From Candidula unifasciata (Eukaryota > Mollusca > Gastropoda > Stylommatophora > Geomitridae): 64,000 nucleotides of DNA. The notes under the pieces are model-generated. The model saw only the letters and a program-made list of their open reading frames with translations, was not told where the DNA came from and searched no databases. A program made the position numbers and the translations under genes. Below, piece by piece: positions 45,760-56,094 of the stretch. Location: assembly GCA_905116865.2 (NCBI GenBank), contig CAJHNH020000489.1, positions 196,001 to 260,000 on the forward strand, given 5' to 3'. Every line of letters begins with the position of its first letter. The stretch's first letter is position 1.

Positions 45760-46362
45760 TGAGATATCGTAGACAGATGACGTATTTCATAGTGTGACTG
45801 AGATATTGTCGACAGATGACGCATTTCATAGCAGTCTGATTGAGATATTGTCGACAGATGACGTATTTCATAGCAGACTGACTGAGATATTGTCGACAGA
45901 TGACGTATTTCATAGCAGTCTGATTGAGATATTGTCGACAGATGACGTATTTCATAGCAGTCTGATTGAGATATTGTCGACAGATGACGTATTTCATAGC
46001 AGTCTGACTGAGATATTGTCGACAGATGATGTATTTCATAGCAGTCTGACTGAGATATTGTCGACAGATGACGTATTTCATAGCAGTCTGACTGAGATAT
46101 TGTCGACAGATGACGTATTTCATAGCAGTCTGATTGAGATATTGTCGACAGATGACGTATTTCATAGCAGTCTGATTGAGATATTGTCGACAGATGACTA
46201 TTTCATAGCAGTCTGACTGAGATATTGTCGACAGATGACGTATTTCATAGCAGACTGACTTAGATATTGTCGACAGATGACGTATTTCATAGCAGACTGA
46301 CTGAGATATTGTCGACAGATGACGTATTTCATAGCAGACTGACTGAGATATTGTCGACAGAT
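45760..46362 (+). repeat. 42-bp minisatellite array
   Basis: About 14 units with landmarks TGACGTATTTCATAGCAGTC and TGACTGAGATATTGTCGACA. Each unit contains the 8-bp palindrome TGTCGACA and a TGACGTA word. The 42-bp period leaves a 14-residue repeat open on both strands. Confidence 0.95.
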
Positions 46363-46645
46363 GTCCTGAGACACACAGTTTCTAGATGTATCGATCTAAG
46401 GCATGCTATTGACACAGATGTCTGTTTGACGAGATACTTATATATATATATATATAACATTGTCGCAACTGTAAACACACATCTCCTGACGTGGTTTGTC
46501 TTGTTGCCAGATGTAATCCAATATCTACTTACACGTTTTGTCTTGTCCTCAGCTGGAAAGAAAAATCTTCTTACATGGTTTGTCTTGTTGCCATATGTAA
46601 AGAAATGTCTACCTAAATGGTTTGTCAAATCGGCATTTATATTGT
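46363..46645. other. Unique spacer with degenerate repeat words
   Basis: About 280 bp. A short AT run lies near 46440. Several TGGTTTGTCTTGTTGCC words anticipate the 42-bp array at 46735, so these are likely degenerate outliers of it. Confidence 0.5.
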
Positions 46646-46648
46646 CTA

Positions 46649-46649
<1 letters not shown>

Positions 46650-46723
<74 letters not shown>

Positions 46724-46728
46724 TTGCT
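46650..46728 (+). repeat. (AT)n microsatellite
   Basis: About 75 bp of TATATA with one TTTA interruption. Confidence 0.97.
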
Positions 46729-46734
46729 AGCTGC

Positions 46735-47095
46735 AAAGAAGTATATTTTTGCATAGTTTGTCTTGTCGTCGGCTGTGAAGAAGTGGCAACTCACATGGTT
46801 TATCTTGTCGCCGGCTGTAAAGAAGTGGCAACGCACATAGTTTGTCTTGTCGCCGACTGGGAAGAAGTGTCAACTCACATGGTTTGACTTGTCGCCGACT
46901 GGAAAGAAGTGTCAACTCACATGGTTTGTCTTGTCGCCGGCTGTGAAGAAGTGGCAACTCACATGGTTTGTCTTGTCGCCGACTGGGAAGAAGTGTCAAC
47001 TCACATGGTTTGTCTTGTCGCCGACTGGGAAGAAGTGTCAACTCACATGGTTTGTCAGGGGCCCAGCTGTAAACAAACATATACTTTCATAGGCT
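46735..47095 (+). repeat. 42-bp minisatellite array
   Basis: About eight units with landmarks GGTTTGTCTTGTCGCCGACT and GGGAAGAAGTGTCAACTCAC. Its sequence is unrelated to the 42-bp array 400 bp upstream. Confidence 0.95.
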
Positions 47096-47699
47096 GTCTT
47101 TCCGCAAACTAAGATCACCACACCACCCCCCCCCCCCCTTTTTCCCGCCCGTTCCCCCGTATTTGTGCAAGGTTTCTTAATATGATAATAAAAAATGGCG
47201 ATGGTGATTAGTTCACCTTGATCTGACAGCCACGTGACCTTAGTTCCGGGGCGTGTCAAGAAAGCCAAGGAAGTCCTTTCAAAGACCGCTATCAAAGTTA
47301 AAGCAGCTAGTGTCACGTGCTGTCACGCATGGCTGCAGACCCGACCAGACCATCCACCCCACCCGACTCCAAAGCCCACCCCACTATCACCCCCATCAGG
47401 AGGCCACATCAAAAGTAGAATATAATCTGTACCACTTTAACCATGATCAAAACTAATGGACAGATTTCCACTGGCGTTCATCGAGCGGAATCGATTGCTC
47501 CGTCGGTCATCGATTTTCGTTGCCTATTCCACCAGTTGTGCCCAGGGCGTGAGGTAACTTCAATAGTTAATGGTTTCTTGTGTTTTCCTGATGTTTTGTG
47601 GACACTTTTTATGTGCTGACGCTTGGCACCGCTGTTTTATGTAGATTTTTGGGGGGAGTCGATGCTTGGGTGGAATAGATGTTTAGGTAAACTTTTCTG
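47096..47699. other. Unique sequence with C-run
   Basis: About 600 bp. A C-run lies near 47123-47140. No gene or element is recognised. Confidence 0.4.
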
Positions 47700-48000
47700 T
47701 GCCGACGTTTTGGATAGATTGTAGGTTTTATATAAACATTTTATGTGTCGACATTTGGGGTGTAATGTGTGTTTTTTGTAAATATTTTATGTGTTGACGT
47801 TTGGGGTGTAATGTTTGTTTGTTTGTAAATATTTTATGTGTCGACGTTTCGGATCGAATGTATGCTTTGCGTAAGTTGTTTATGTGTCGATATGAGTGGA
47901 ACCTATGTTTCACGTAAAGTTATTATGTGTTGACATTTGGAGTGTAACATATGTTCGACGTAAACTTGTTATGTGTTGACATTTAGAGTGTAACATATGT
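47700..48000 (+). repeat. Degenerate repeat of about 45-55 bp
   Basis: Five or six diverged units share TTTTATGTGT(T/C)GAC(A/G)TTTGG and a GTAATGT word. It leads straight into the 53-bp array, whose units also contain GTTGACA. Confidence 0.7.
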
Positions 48001-48290
48001 TCGACGTAAACGTAGTGGCGAGACATTATTGTTGACACATGTTACATTGAGAAGCTGTCGAGATGTAGTGGCGAGACAATATTGTTGACACATGTTACAT
48101 TGAGAAGCTGCCGAGATGTAGTGGCGAGACAATATTGTTGACACATGTTACATTGAGAAGCTGCCGAGATGTAGTGGCGAGACAATATTGTTGACACTTG
48201 TTACATTGAGAAGCTGTCGAGATGTAGTGGCGAGATATTAATGTTGACACTTGTTACATTGAGGAGCTGCCGAAGTGTAGTGGCGAGACT
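48001..48290 (+). repeat. 53-bp minisatellite array
   Basis: Five units with landmarks GTAGTGGCGAGACAATATTG, TTGACACATGTTACATTGAG and AAGCTGCCGA. Confidence 0.95.
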
Positions 48291-48329
48291 CTCGTCTGCG
48301 GATCCAATTATCGGGGATTCAGGTCCATG

Positions 48330-48435
48330 GTACCATGTGTAAATTACCATGTGTAAAGTACCATGTGTAAAGTACCATGTGTAAAGTACCATGTGTAAAG
48401 TACCATGTGTAAAGTACCATGTGTAAAGTACCATG
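48330..48435 (+). repeat. 14-bp repeat, about seven copies
   Basis: Tandem TACCATGTGTAAAG units. Confidence 0.97.
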
Positions 48436-48628
48436 ACTACCTTAAATGGATACCAGTCCTAGGAAGTAAAGGCGGCCGACATGAGGTTGACCACATCACT
48501 AACTGAGTACCAATACGCCTGAAGACATGGTCAAGAGTCCTTGACTTGTCACTGATGACATTAACCTGACAGACCGGAGTCTTGATTGTCCCTTCCAGTA
48601 ATCAATATCAGATAATTGAAGAGATCTG
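48436..48628. other. Unique spacer
   Basis: About 190 bp with no recognisable gene or element. Confidence 0.4.
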
Positions 48629-48760
48629 GTAGTCACGGGATCTGTGTCGTGTAACCCTGTGGAGTCACTTAGCCCAGTGTTTTTCAGCCTGTTTAGTCAC
48701 GGCATCTGTGTCGTGTAACCCTGTGGAGTCACTTAGCCCAGTGTTATTCAGCCTGTTAAT
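48629..48760 (+). repeat. Direct duplication of about 64 bp
   Basis: Two copies share ATCTGTGTCGTGTAACCCTG, TGGAGTCACTTAGCCCAG and TTCAGCCTGTT. Confidence 0.93.
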
Positions 48761-49929
48761 ACGGCGGACCGGCAACATAGGAGCATTTCTGTCTGTTGCG
48801 GGCCAGCTGTGGGCCAAGACCGTTTTCCTCTGAAGGGGAGGGTCTTGTGTCGGCCAACACAAGGACAGCAACAAATGTAGATTTTACATAATGACTGTTT
48901 AGTGTCTCCAGAATGAAGGTTGTCAGCACGGCACATACTGCTATTGTTAGGACTTTTGCGTTCTGAGGTCTTGATCTCCTATACGGTGGAGTTGTATGGC
49001 AGCCGTAAGAACTGATATAGTTCGCATAAGAAAAGCAACCTTGGCATGTTGAACATTGCTTTCTGGGAGAATTTCACATGCCTGTGAGCCACAGAGTTCT
49101 ACTAATGGTGGTTATCGTTAAATTGACTAAATCCAGTTACAACATTTAGCTATTTAAACAACCATAGATTGTAGGTTAAGCAGTCAGATATACATGGCGG
49201 GGGCGTTGTTTGAGACAAAAGAAGCTCTGAAACAACAGCTACGGTATTCAGTTTGTCTTTAATTATTTCCATAGTTTATAATTCCGAGGCAACATTGTCG
49301 ATTGTATCTGGGCCCCGCCAGCAGGCATGTCCGCAGACTGCAGGCAGAAGAACACTGGGTTGACCCTTTCAGGACCCTGCACTCTGACACCAGGCTGCTG
49401 TCATGTCCTTCCGCCATGTCCTTGTCCTCCCGAAAAATGTCCTGACACCCACATTTCTAAGACGTTGACGTCACCGACGCTAGTTACCAGTGTCTTGGCA
49501 ATTAATCAGTGAAGCTGTTTTGTTCTTGTCCACAGATGTTGTCAGGCCTAGGCTCCCCCAGCCACTGACTCCACTAGCCGCTGAAGTTCTCCATCGATCT
49601 ACCGTTTGTGTGGAAGCGCTGAGACCCGGCAGGTGTGGAGAGCCTCCCCCGTGTGGCCCACAACTCCACCATCGATCTGTGTTCGCATCAACCAGTCTGT
49701 TCGTCACGCAGGCCACAGATCTGGCAGCACCGCATCACCACATACACTTGTTTCAACGTGTCCTGACTGGCAGCCGGATTATCTAACAATACTACCGGCT
49801 TGTTTTAACAACTGGTGTGGCCGCACAGTAGTTGTCCGGACAGTCAGCATCCCATCTATCTTGACTCGTTGACTGTAATCATCCGTAATTCACACTCGAT
49901 CAAACTCAAGCACATACACCTACACAACA
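48761..49929. other. Unique sequence upstream of the PKA RII gene
   Basis: About 1.2 kb of non-repetitive DNA, the least repetitive stretch in the window. It contains TGACGTCA at 49466-49473 and a good splice-acceptor-like sequence (TTTTGTTCTTGTCCACAG, AG at 49534-49535). It may hold promoter or 5' untranslated exons of the gene downstream. No coding exon is recognised. Confidence 0.4.
49466..49473. promoter_or_regulatory. Perfect CRE palindrome TGACGTCA
   Basis: An exact cAMP-response element lies about 0.96 kb upstream of the PKA RII start codon. CREB-type factors bind this octamer. The same octamer also occurs near 7181, 30113 and in the RII coding region near 50943, so chance is a real possibility. 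Confidence 0.25.
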
Positions 49930-50050
49930 GTTTGCGTTGAATCCTGGAGTTTCTGATATCACTAATCCAGGATTTGATATCGAGATTCCGAGACCACTAA
50001 TTCAGGATTTTATATCGAGATTCCGAGTGCGATAAATGAGGATTTGATAT
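49930..50050 (+). repeat. About 41-bp repeat, two to three copies
   Basis: Imperfect copies sharing GATATCGAGATTCCGAG and CAGGATTTGATAT, in the upstream region of the RII gene. Confidence 0.8.
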
Positions 50051-50429
50051 ATAGTTTCGTCGATTTCCCTTGACACCAGCAGTTTGATTAACTGGCAGTG
50101 GCCCTATTCAAGGCATGTCGGGGGAGTCGAGGGGAATGTGCCGCAGGTCGTTTAGAGAAATGTACGACAGGGTTCTCTAGCTATCATCCTGTTGTCGTCT
50201 GTCGCAGGTGTGGAACTGTGGCCTCACATTACCTTGCTAGCTTCTGCATCGGCAGCGCACACAAATCTACCCGTTCCAAGTCGCTAGCAGACGAACATAT
50301 CGATTGGGTGCCAACAAGTGTTTGATACGCTCCTGGCCAAAGCCAGGCATTCCTCCACCACCACCCGAGCGCGCCAGCCCCTCCCTGCCCCCTGGCGCCA
50401 CCACCGCTCTTGTCTCGTCTCCCAAGCCC

Positions 50430-50431
50430 AG
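50430..50431 (+). promoter_or_regulatory. Candidate splice acceptor just upstream of the RII start codon
   Basis: The sequence TCTTGTCTCGTCTCCCAAG followed by CCCAG ends five bases before the ATG. A pyrimidine-rich stretch ending in CAG fits a 3' splice site for a 5' untranslated intron. This is inference; there is no transcript evidence. Confidence 0.3.
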
Positions 50432-50435
50432 GAAA

Positions 50436-51536
50436 ATGAATTTAGAAATTCCAGACGGATTGGGCGATTTGCTGCGAGATTTCACCGTGGCCGTGCTAAA
50501 GGAGCGGCCAGGCGATCTGTACGATTTTGCAGTTGATTACTTCACCAAGGCCAGGGAAGCCCGGCGGCCCAAGGACGTGCCTATGTACATCATTGTTGAA
50601 GATGATGATGAGGCTGGCGAGCCGGACAGAACCGCCTTCAAACCCAAAACCAGCAGCGGCCGCTACGCGCGGAGACAGTCCGTATCCGCGGAGAGATACA
50701 ACCCGGAGGAAGACGAGGACGATGATGACTTCATTATCCACCCAAAGACAGACGAGCAGCGCGAGAGGCTCACCAAAACCGTCAGCAGTATCTTGCTGTT
50801 CCGCTCCCTGGAACCAGAGCAGACCTCACAGGTGGTCGATGCCATGTTTGAGAGGAAGGTGGTGCCAGGTGAGACGGTGATCCAGCAGGGAGACGACGGC
50901 GATAACTTCTATGTCATTGATACCGGAGTCTACGACGTTCTGGCTGACGTCAAAGGGGAGGAGAAGAAGGTCCACCAGTTTGACAACCGAGGCAGTTTTG
51001 GCGAGTTGGCCCTCATGTACAACATGCCTCGCTCGGCCACTGTCCGAGCCGTCACAGAGGGCACACTGTGGGCTATGGATCGAAGCTCATTCCGGAGAAT
51101 CGTGCTGAAATCTGCCTTCAAGAAGCGCAAGAAGTATGAGGACCTGCTGGAAAGTGTTCCCATCCTACAGAACCTGGACAGATACGAACGCATGACCTTG
51201 GCCGATGCTCTTGTATCGCGCGTCTACCAGGACGGGGAGGCGATCATCAAACAAGGCGACGATCCTGACGGCGTTTACTTCGTGGAAGATGGAACCATCC
51301 GCATCACCATGGCTTCTCCCGATGGCACGGAGAAGGAGATTGGCGTAAAGACGACATGTACCTACTTCGGCGAGTTGGCGTTGATCGAGAACAAACCACG
51401 CACAGCCAGTGTCTACGCCGTGGGCCGGGTCAAAGTGGCCTTTCTGGAGCGAGACTGCTTTGAGCGGTTGTTAGGTCCCTGTGTGGAGATCATGAAGCGG
51501 AACAGCCAGAACTATACCATGTCTGTGTCTAACTAA
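50436..51536 (+). CDS. PRKAR2: cAMP-dependent protein kinase type II regulatory subunit (RII)
   Basis: The 366-residue protein binds and inhibits the PKA catalytic subunit until cAMP binds. Residues 1-44 (MNLEIPDGLGDLL onward) form the RII dimerisation/docking helix pair that also binds AKAP anchors. An acidic linker follows. Residues 79-83 are RRQSV, the RII inhibitor site with phosphorylatable Ser82, which marks type II rather than type I. Two cyclic-nucleotide-binding domains follow. Their phosphate-binding cassettes are FGELALMYNMPRSATV (Glu190, Arg199) and FGELALIENKPRTASV (Glu313, Arg322), all key residues intact. Human RII proteins are about 400 residues, so length is normal. The start is the first in-frame ATG; the frame is open back to a TAG at 50238 but has no earlier ATG (TTG only at 50304), and AAA precedes the ATG. 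Third codon positions are G/C-rich. The whole coding region lies in one exon. The subtype symbol (2A/2B) cannot be assigned. Confidence 0.97.
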   Translation: MNLEIPDGLGDLLRDFTVAVLKERPGDLYDFAVDYFTKAREARRPKDVPMYIIVEDDDEAGEPDRTAFKPKTSSGRYARRQSVSAERYNPEEDEDDDDFIIHPKTDEQRERLTKTVSSILLFRSLEPEQTSQVVDAMFERKVVPGETVIQQGDDGDNFYVIDTGVYDVLADVKGEEKKVHQFDNRGSFGELALMYNMPRSATVRAVTEGTLWAMDRSSFRRIVLKSAFKKRKKYEDLLESVPILQNLDRYERMTLADALVSRVYQDGEAIIKQGDDPDGVYFVEDGTIRITMASPDGTEKEIGVKTTCTYFGELALIENKPRTASVYAVGRVKVAFLERDCFERLLGPCVEIMKRNSQNYTMSVSN

Positions 51537-51779
51537 CTACCATCATTCCCTGCTCGTCTCCGTGTTGGCTTCCTAGTTCCGGGAAGTGTATGATGTGATC
51601 ATGCTAACCAGAGGATACGTGAAACTGTGATTAATTACTTTTACTGTGGTTTTTTTATGTTTATGAGGAATTGACTAGTTGGATGATGCGAACTGGATGT
51701 TTACAAGAAGCTTACGTGACTGACTAATTATGGATTACTTAATTTACTGCTATTTTTTGGGAGGGAGTGTGGGGTTCTG
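51537..51779 (+). other. Probable 3' untranslated start of the RII gene
   Basis: About 240 bp of unique sequence after the stop codon. I see no AATAAA before the next tandem array and no poly-A tract of the kind left by retrocopying, so the transcript end is unknown and may lie within or beyond the repeats. Confidence 0.4.
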
Positions 51780-51895
51780 ACTGACCCATACCAGTTGTGA
51801 TGTGTAACAGTTGTCCTGACTGACCCCTACCAGTTGTGATGTGCAACAGTTACCCTGACTGACCACTACCAGTTGTGATGTGCAACTGTGGTGCC
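51780..51895 (+). repeat. About 41-bp repeat, three copies
   Basis: Units share CTGACTGACC and CTACCAGTTGTGATGTGCAA. It grades into the next array through the word TGTGATGT. Confidence 0.88.
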
Positions 51896-52620
51896 TCTCT
51901 TGTAGTACCACGGACTACTGCTGCAGCTGTGATGTCTGTCGTGTGGTACCATGGACTACTGCTGCAGCTGTGATGTCTCTCTTGGTGTACCATGGACTAC
52001 TAATTCAGCTGTGATGTCTATCGTATGGTACCATGGACTACTGCTGCAGCTGTGACGTCTATCGTATGGTACTTTGGACTACTGCTGCAGTGTAACGTCT
52101 ATCGTATGGTACTTTGGACTACTGCTGCAGTGTGACGTCTATCGTATGGTACTTTGGACTAGTGCTGCTGCTGTAACGTCTATCGTATGCTACTTTGGAC
52201 TACTGCCGCAGCTGTGATGTCTATCGTATGCTACCTTGGACTACTGCTGCAGCTGTAATGTCTGTTATGTGATACCATGGCTCACTGCTGCAGCTGTGAT
52301 GTCTCTCTTGAGGTACCATGGCTTACTGCTGCAGCTGTGATGTCTACCGTATGGTACCTTGGACTACTGCTGCAGCTGTAATGTCTGTCATGTGATACCA
52401 TGGCTTACTGCTGCAGCTGTGATGTCTATCGTATGGTACCTTGGACTACTGCTGCAGCTGTGATGTCTGTCATGTAATACCATGGTTTACTGCTGCAGCT
52501 GTGATGTCTCTCTTGTTGTACCATGGACTACTGCTGCAGCTGTGATGTATATCGTATGGTACCTTGGACTACTGCTCCAGCTGTGATGTCTGTCATGTGG
52601 TACCATGGGTTACTGCTGCA
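51896..52620 (+). repeat. 41-bp minisatellite array downstream of the RII gene
   Basis: About 18 units with landmarks ACCATGGACTACTGCTGCAG and CTGTGATGTCTATCGTATGG. Each typical unit contains the palindrome GCTGCAGC. It may be part of the transcribed 3' region of the RII gene. Confidence 0.95.
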
Positions 52621-52664
52621 ACACAAGGATTACAGCCCAGAGATGACATATACAAACAGTCCCA

Positions 52665-53290
52665 CCTCTTTGCGGTATATATGGCTGTAACTAGGATACA
52701 TAGAACATGTCACTATATATGGCTGTAACTAGGATACAAATAACATGTCACTATATATGGCTGTAACTAGGATACATATAACATGTCTCTATATATGGCT
52801 GTAACTAGGATACATATAACATGTCACTATATATGGCTGTAACTAGGATACATATAACATGTCACTATTTATGGCTGTGACTAGGATACATATAACATGT
52901 CACTATTTATGGCTGTGACTAGGATACATATAACATGTCACTATATATGGCTGTAACTAGGATACATAGAACATGTCACTATATATGGCTGTAACTAGGA
53001 TACAAATAACATGTCACTATATATGGCTGTAACTAGGATGCATATAACATGTCACTATATATGCTTGTAACTAGGATACACGGAACATGTCTTTATATAT
53101 GGCTGTAACTAGGATACATATAACATGTCACTATATATGGCTGTAAAAGGGATACATATAACATGTCACTATATATGGCTGTAACTAGGATACATATAAC
53201 ATGTCACTATATATGGCTGTAAGTTGGATACATAGAACATGTCACTATTTACGGCTATAACTATGATGCCTAGCACATGTCACTGCACAT
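52665..53290 (+). repeat. 38-bp array (38/40-bp superfamily, part 1)
   Basis: About 16 units with core GCTGTAACTAGGATACATAT followed by AACATGTCACTATATATG. Confidence 0.95.
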
Positions 53291-53394
53291 AGCTGTAACT
53301 AGGATACAAAGATCATGTTCTGTGACATACATGGTTATGTCAAGGACACTGTATATGGCAGTAATTAGGATCCTAGAACATGTCAGTTTATCTT
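53291..53394 (+). repeat. Degenerate units of the 38-bp array
   Basis: Diverged GGCAGTAATTAGGAT and TAGAACATGTCA words mark the decayed edge of the array next to an insertion. Confidence 0.7.
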
Positions 53395-53670
53395 CTACTT
53401 CTGCACATTCACCAGCTGTCAACTCTGGCAGAAAGTTCTGGTTGTTCCTCCACTTCTGGACTGAAGTCCTGTTCCTGGACTTGAGTGTTGCATGTGCATC
53501 CATTTTACACATCTGATTTGTATGCAGACTGCTGGTTTCTTGCCTCTCATGCAGATGCACTCTGACTTCAAAGGAAGCTCCGAATTTTTCGACTCTTACG
53601 ACAAGCCTTTGAATAGGCAGAGGCTATTCTTGTTTTCCCTATAATAGGGCCCTGTAACCCACACAGGAAA
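53395..53670 (+). mobile_element. Dispersed repeat family, copy 3, inserted in the 38/40-bp array
   Basis: The segment carries all blocks shared with copies 1 and 2: AAAGTTCTGGTTGTTCCTC, TGTGCATCCATTTTACACA, GACTCTTACGAC and GGGCCCTGTAACCCACA. ATGTCA occurs on both sides (near 53385 and 53668), a possible 6-bp target duplication. It is followed by an AT microsatellite. No coding sequence is seen. Confidence 0.6.
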
Positions 53671-53671
53671 T

Positions 53672-53673
53672 GT

Positions 53674-53761
<88 letters not shown>

Positions 53762-53762
53762 C
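53672..53762 (+). repeat. (AT)n microsatellite
   Basis: About 88 bp of pure TATATA at the 3' edge of the dispersed repeat copy. Confidence 0.97.
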
Positions 53763-54868
53763 TATAAGTGGGAAACATAGAACATGTCACTATACATGGC
53801 TGTAACTAGGATACATAGAACATGTCACCATACATGGCTGTAACTAGGATACATAGAACATGTCATCATACATGACTGTAACTATGATACATAGAACATG
53901 TCACTATACATGGGTGTAACTGAGATACATAGAACATGTCTTAATATACATGGCTGTAACTGAGATAAATAGAACATATCTTAATATACATGCCTGTAAC
54001 TGAGATACATAGAACATATCTTAATAAACATGGTTGTAACTGAGATACATAGAACATGTCCTTACATACATGGTTGTAACTGAGATAGATAGAACATATC
54101 TTAATAAACATGGTTGTAACTGAGATACATAGAACATGTCCTTATATACATGGTTGTAACTGAGATACATAGAACATCTCTTAATATACATGGTTGTAAC
54201 TGAGATACATAGAACATGTTTCAATATACATGGCTCTAACTGGGATACATAGAACATGTCTTATTATACATGGTTGTAACTGAGATACATAGAACATGTC
54301 CTAATGTACATAGCTGTAACTGAGATACATAGAACGTGTCCTTATATACATGGCTATAACTGAGATACATAGAACATGTCCTTATATACATGGCTGTAAC
54401 TGAGATACATAGAACATGTCTTAATATACATGGCTGTAACTGAGATACATAGAACATGTTTTAATATACATGGCTGTAACTGAGATACATAGAACATGTC
54501 CTTATATACATAGCTGTAACTGAGATACATAGAACATGTTTAAATATACATGGTTGTAACTGGGATACATAGAACATGTTTTAATAAACTTGGTTGTAAC
54601 TGAGATACATTAAACATGTCACTATACATGGCTGTAACTGAGATACATAGAACATGTCTTAATATACATAGTTGTAACTGAGATACATAGAACATGTCCT
54701 TATATACATGGCTGTAACTGAGATACATAGAACATGTCTTAATATACATGGCTGTAACTGGGATACATAGAACATGTCCTTATATACATGGTTGTAACTG
54801 AGATACATAGAACATGTTTTAATATACATGGCTGTAACTGAGATACATAGAACATGTCCTAATATTAG
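53763..54868 (+). repeat. 40-bp array (38/40-bp superfamily, part 2)
   Basis: About 28 units with core GCTGTAACTGAGATACATAG followed by AACATGTCCTTATATACATG. It starts with 38-bp-type units and becomes 40 bp. Confidence 0.95.
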
Positions 54869-54957
54869 GGCTGTACCGAATAGTGATTTTGACTATATGG
54901 CCGAATACGAATAGTGGGTCCAACTATTCGGCCGAATACGAATACGAAGCCGAATAG
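54869..54957. mobile_element. Possible DNA-transposon end (hAT-like)
   Basis: TAGGGCTGTACCGAATAGTG is followed by several GGCCGAATACGAATA words in both orientations. Sequences of this form occur at ends of hAT-type elements; that assignment is from memory of the motif style and is weak. The RTE-like tail abuts it, so nesting is likely. Confidence 0.3.
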
Positions 54958-55395
54958 TGTATCATCATCATCAGGTGCCTTGCCGACTGGCGTTGGCGAT
55001 TTTACCTTACCATAATCTGCGATCACCTGCAGCATGTATCAGTTTGTATGCTGACACACCTCCATGCCATGCAACAAGACTGTGAAGCATCTTCTCTTGT
55101 TTTCTTCCTCTATCCCTCCTTCCACAGATCTTTCTAGTGGTCACAACATGTTCCATTTTTCCTCTTCTCATAACATGGCCGAAAAATGATGACTGTCTCC
55201 TTCTAATGTCTGTGACAAGTTGTCTTCGGGCTCCCGACGCTTTCAAAACCTCTTGGTTGCTTTTTTTTTTTTTTTTTTTGCTTTCCAAGTTATTTTAAGC
55301 ATTGTTCTGTAAAACCACTTTTCTGAGGCCTCAAGAAATTGTTTGGCTCGCCTGCCGATTGTCCAGGACACAACCATATGTTAAAATTGGATGTA
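54958..55395 (-). mobile_element. RTE-like non-LTR retrotransposon 3' end, copy 2
   Basis: On the minus strand the frame from 55288 contains KSNQEVLKASGARRQLV, RRRQSSFFGHVMRRGKMEHV and HAAGDRRLW, then one TAA, GKIANASRQGT and a TGA that merges with (TGA)n at 54960-54972. It is the same family as copy 1 at 12.9-13.3 kb. The lysine-coding part has expanded to a run of about 20 A on the minus strand (55260-55279). The copy is 5'-truncated near 55395. Confidence 0.8.
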
Positions 55396-55600
55396 TGCAG
55401 CAAGCAAGAATTCTTTTTCTAACATTAAATGACAAAGATACATTGCATAAGATGTTTTTCATTTTATAAAATGCAGTTTTTGCCTGTCCATTTCTGTTTC
55501 TTATTCAGTAATGCATCTTCCATCGGATGTTATCCAGATGCCAAATTCGCATATAAATCATCGTTCGCTCGGCCGTTCGTTCAAAGTAATTTAAACGCAC

Positions 55601-55651
55601 CTTCACATTCTTGTTAGGAATATCTTCAAATTTGATTTGGGCAAAGACACT
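55601..55651 (-). other. Candidate 51-bp exon
   Basis: On the minus strand TTTTTTCGTTCTTTCAG precedes, and GTGCGT follows, a 51-bp segment open as SVFAQIKFEDIPNKNVK. The acceptor has a good pyrimidine tract and the donor is acceptable. The length keeps phase. I do not recognise the peptide, and the frame also stays open beyond the donor to about 55505, so a decayed transposon coding segment is an alternative. Confidence 0.3.
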
Positions 55652-55673
55652 CTGAAAGAACGAAAAAATACAT

Positions 55674-55674
<1 letters not shown>

Positions 55675-55722
<48 letters not shown>

Positions 55723-55723
55723 T

Positions 55724-55772
<49 letters not shown>
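55675..55772 (+). repeat. (CT)n microsatellite
   Basis: About 95 bp of CTCTCT with several TTT interruptions, followed by a short CA stretch and CAA repeats to about 55830. Confidence 0.97.
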
Positions 55773-55774
<2 letters not shown>

Positions 55775-56094
55775 CACACACACTCACACAAGCAACAACA
55801 ACAACAACAAAACAAAAACAAAAAAAAATCGCATTGCCTGTAAATAAATGTGCTTACTTATCAGCTGCACCTTCATGATTACAGATGGAGAATCGGTCGC
55901 ATGTCAAGATCAACACAAAGACAATTGTTAGCACGCTGCGGTTGGCATTTTATGCAGTATAATACACTTTGAGTGTAAAATATGAGAGAAAAAGAAATAA
56001 TTTTTTTTTACAATGGTGAGGAAAGACAATTTAAATTTCAACTTTTAAGTATCTTCTTGCCTTCTTTAATAATGTCACAATTTATAGCTGACAT

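Larger units (their letters stand above)
55396..56094. other. Unique sequence within the interrupted 40-bp array
   Basis: About 700 bp of AT-rich unique DNA lying between the RTE-like fragment and the return of the array. It contains an exon-like segment (separate entry) and a CT microsatellite. Confidence 0.5.

Noticed and set aside
50304..50435. N-terminal extension of the RII protein by 44 residues
   Set aside because: The frame there begins at TTG, not ATG, and the extra residues do not resemble RII proteins.
55505..55783. Arg/Glu-rich reverse frame
   Set aside because: It is largely translation of the CT microsatellite; only the segment near 55601-55651 was kept as a weak exon candidate.
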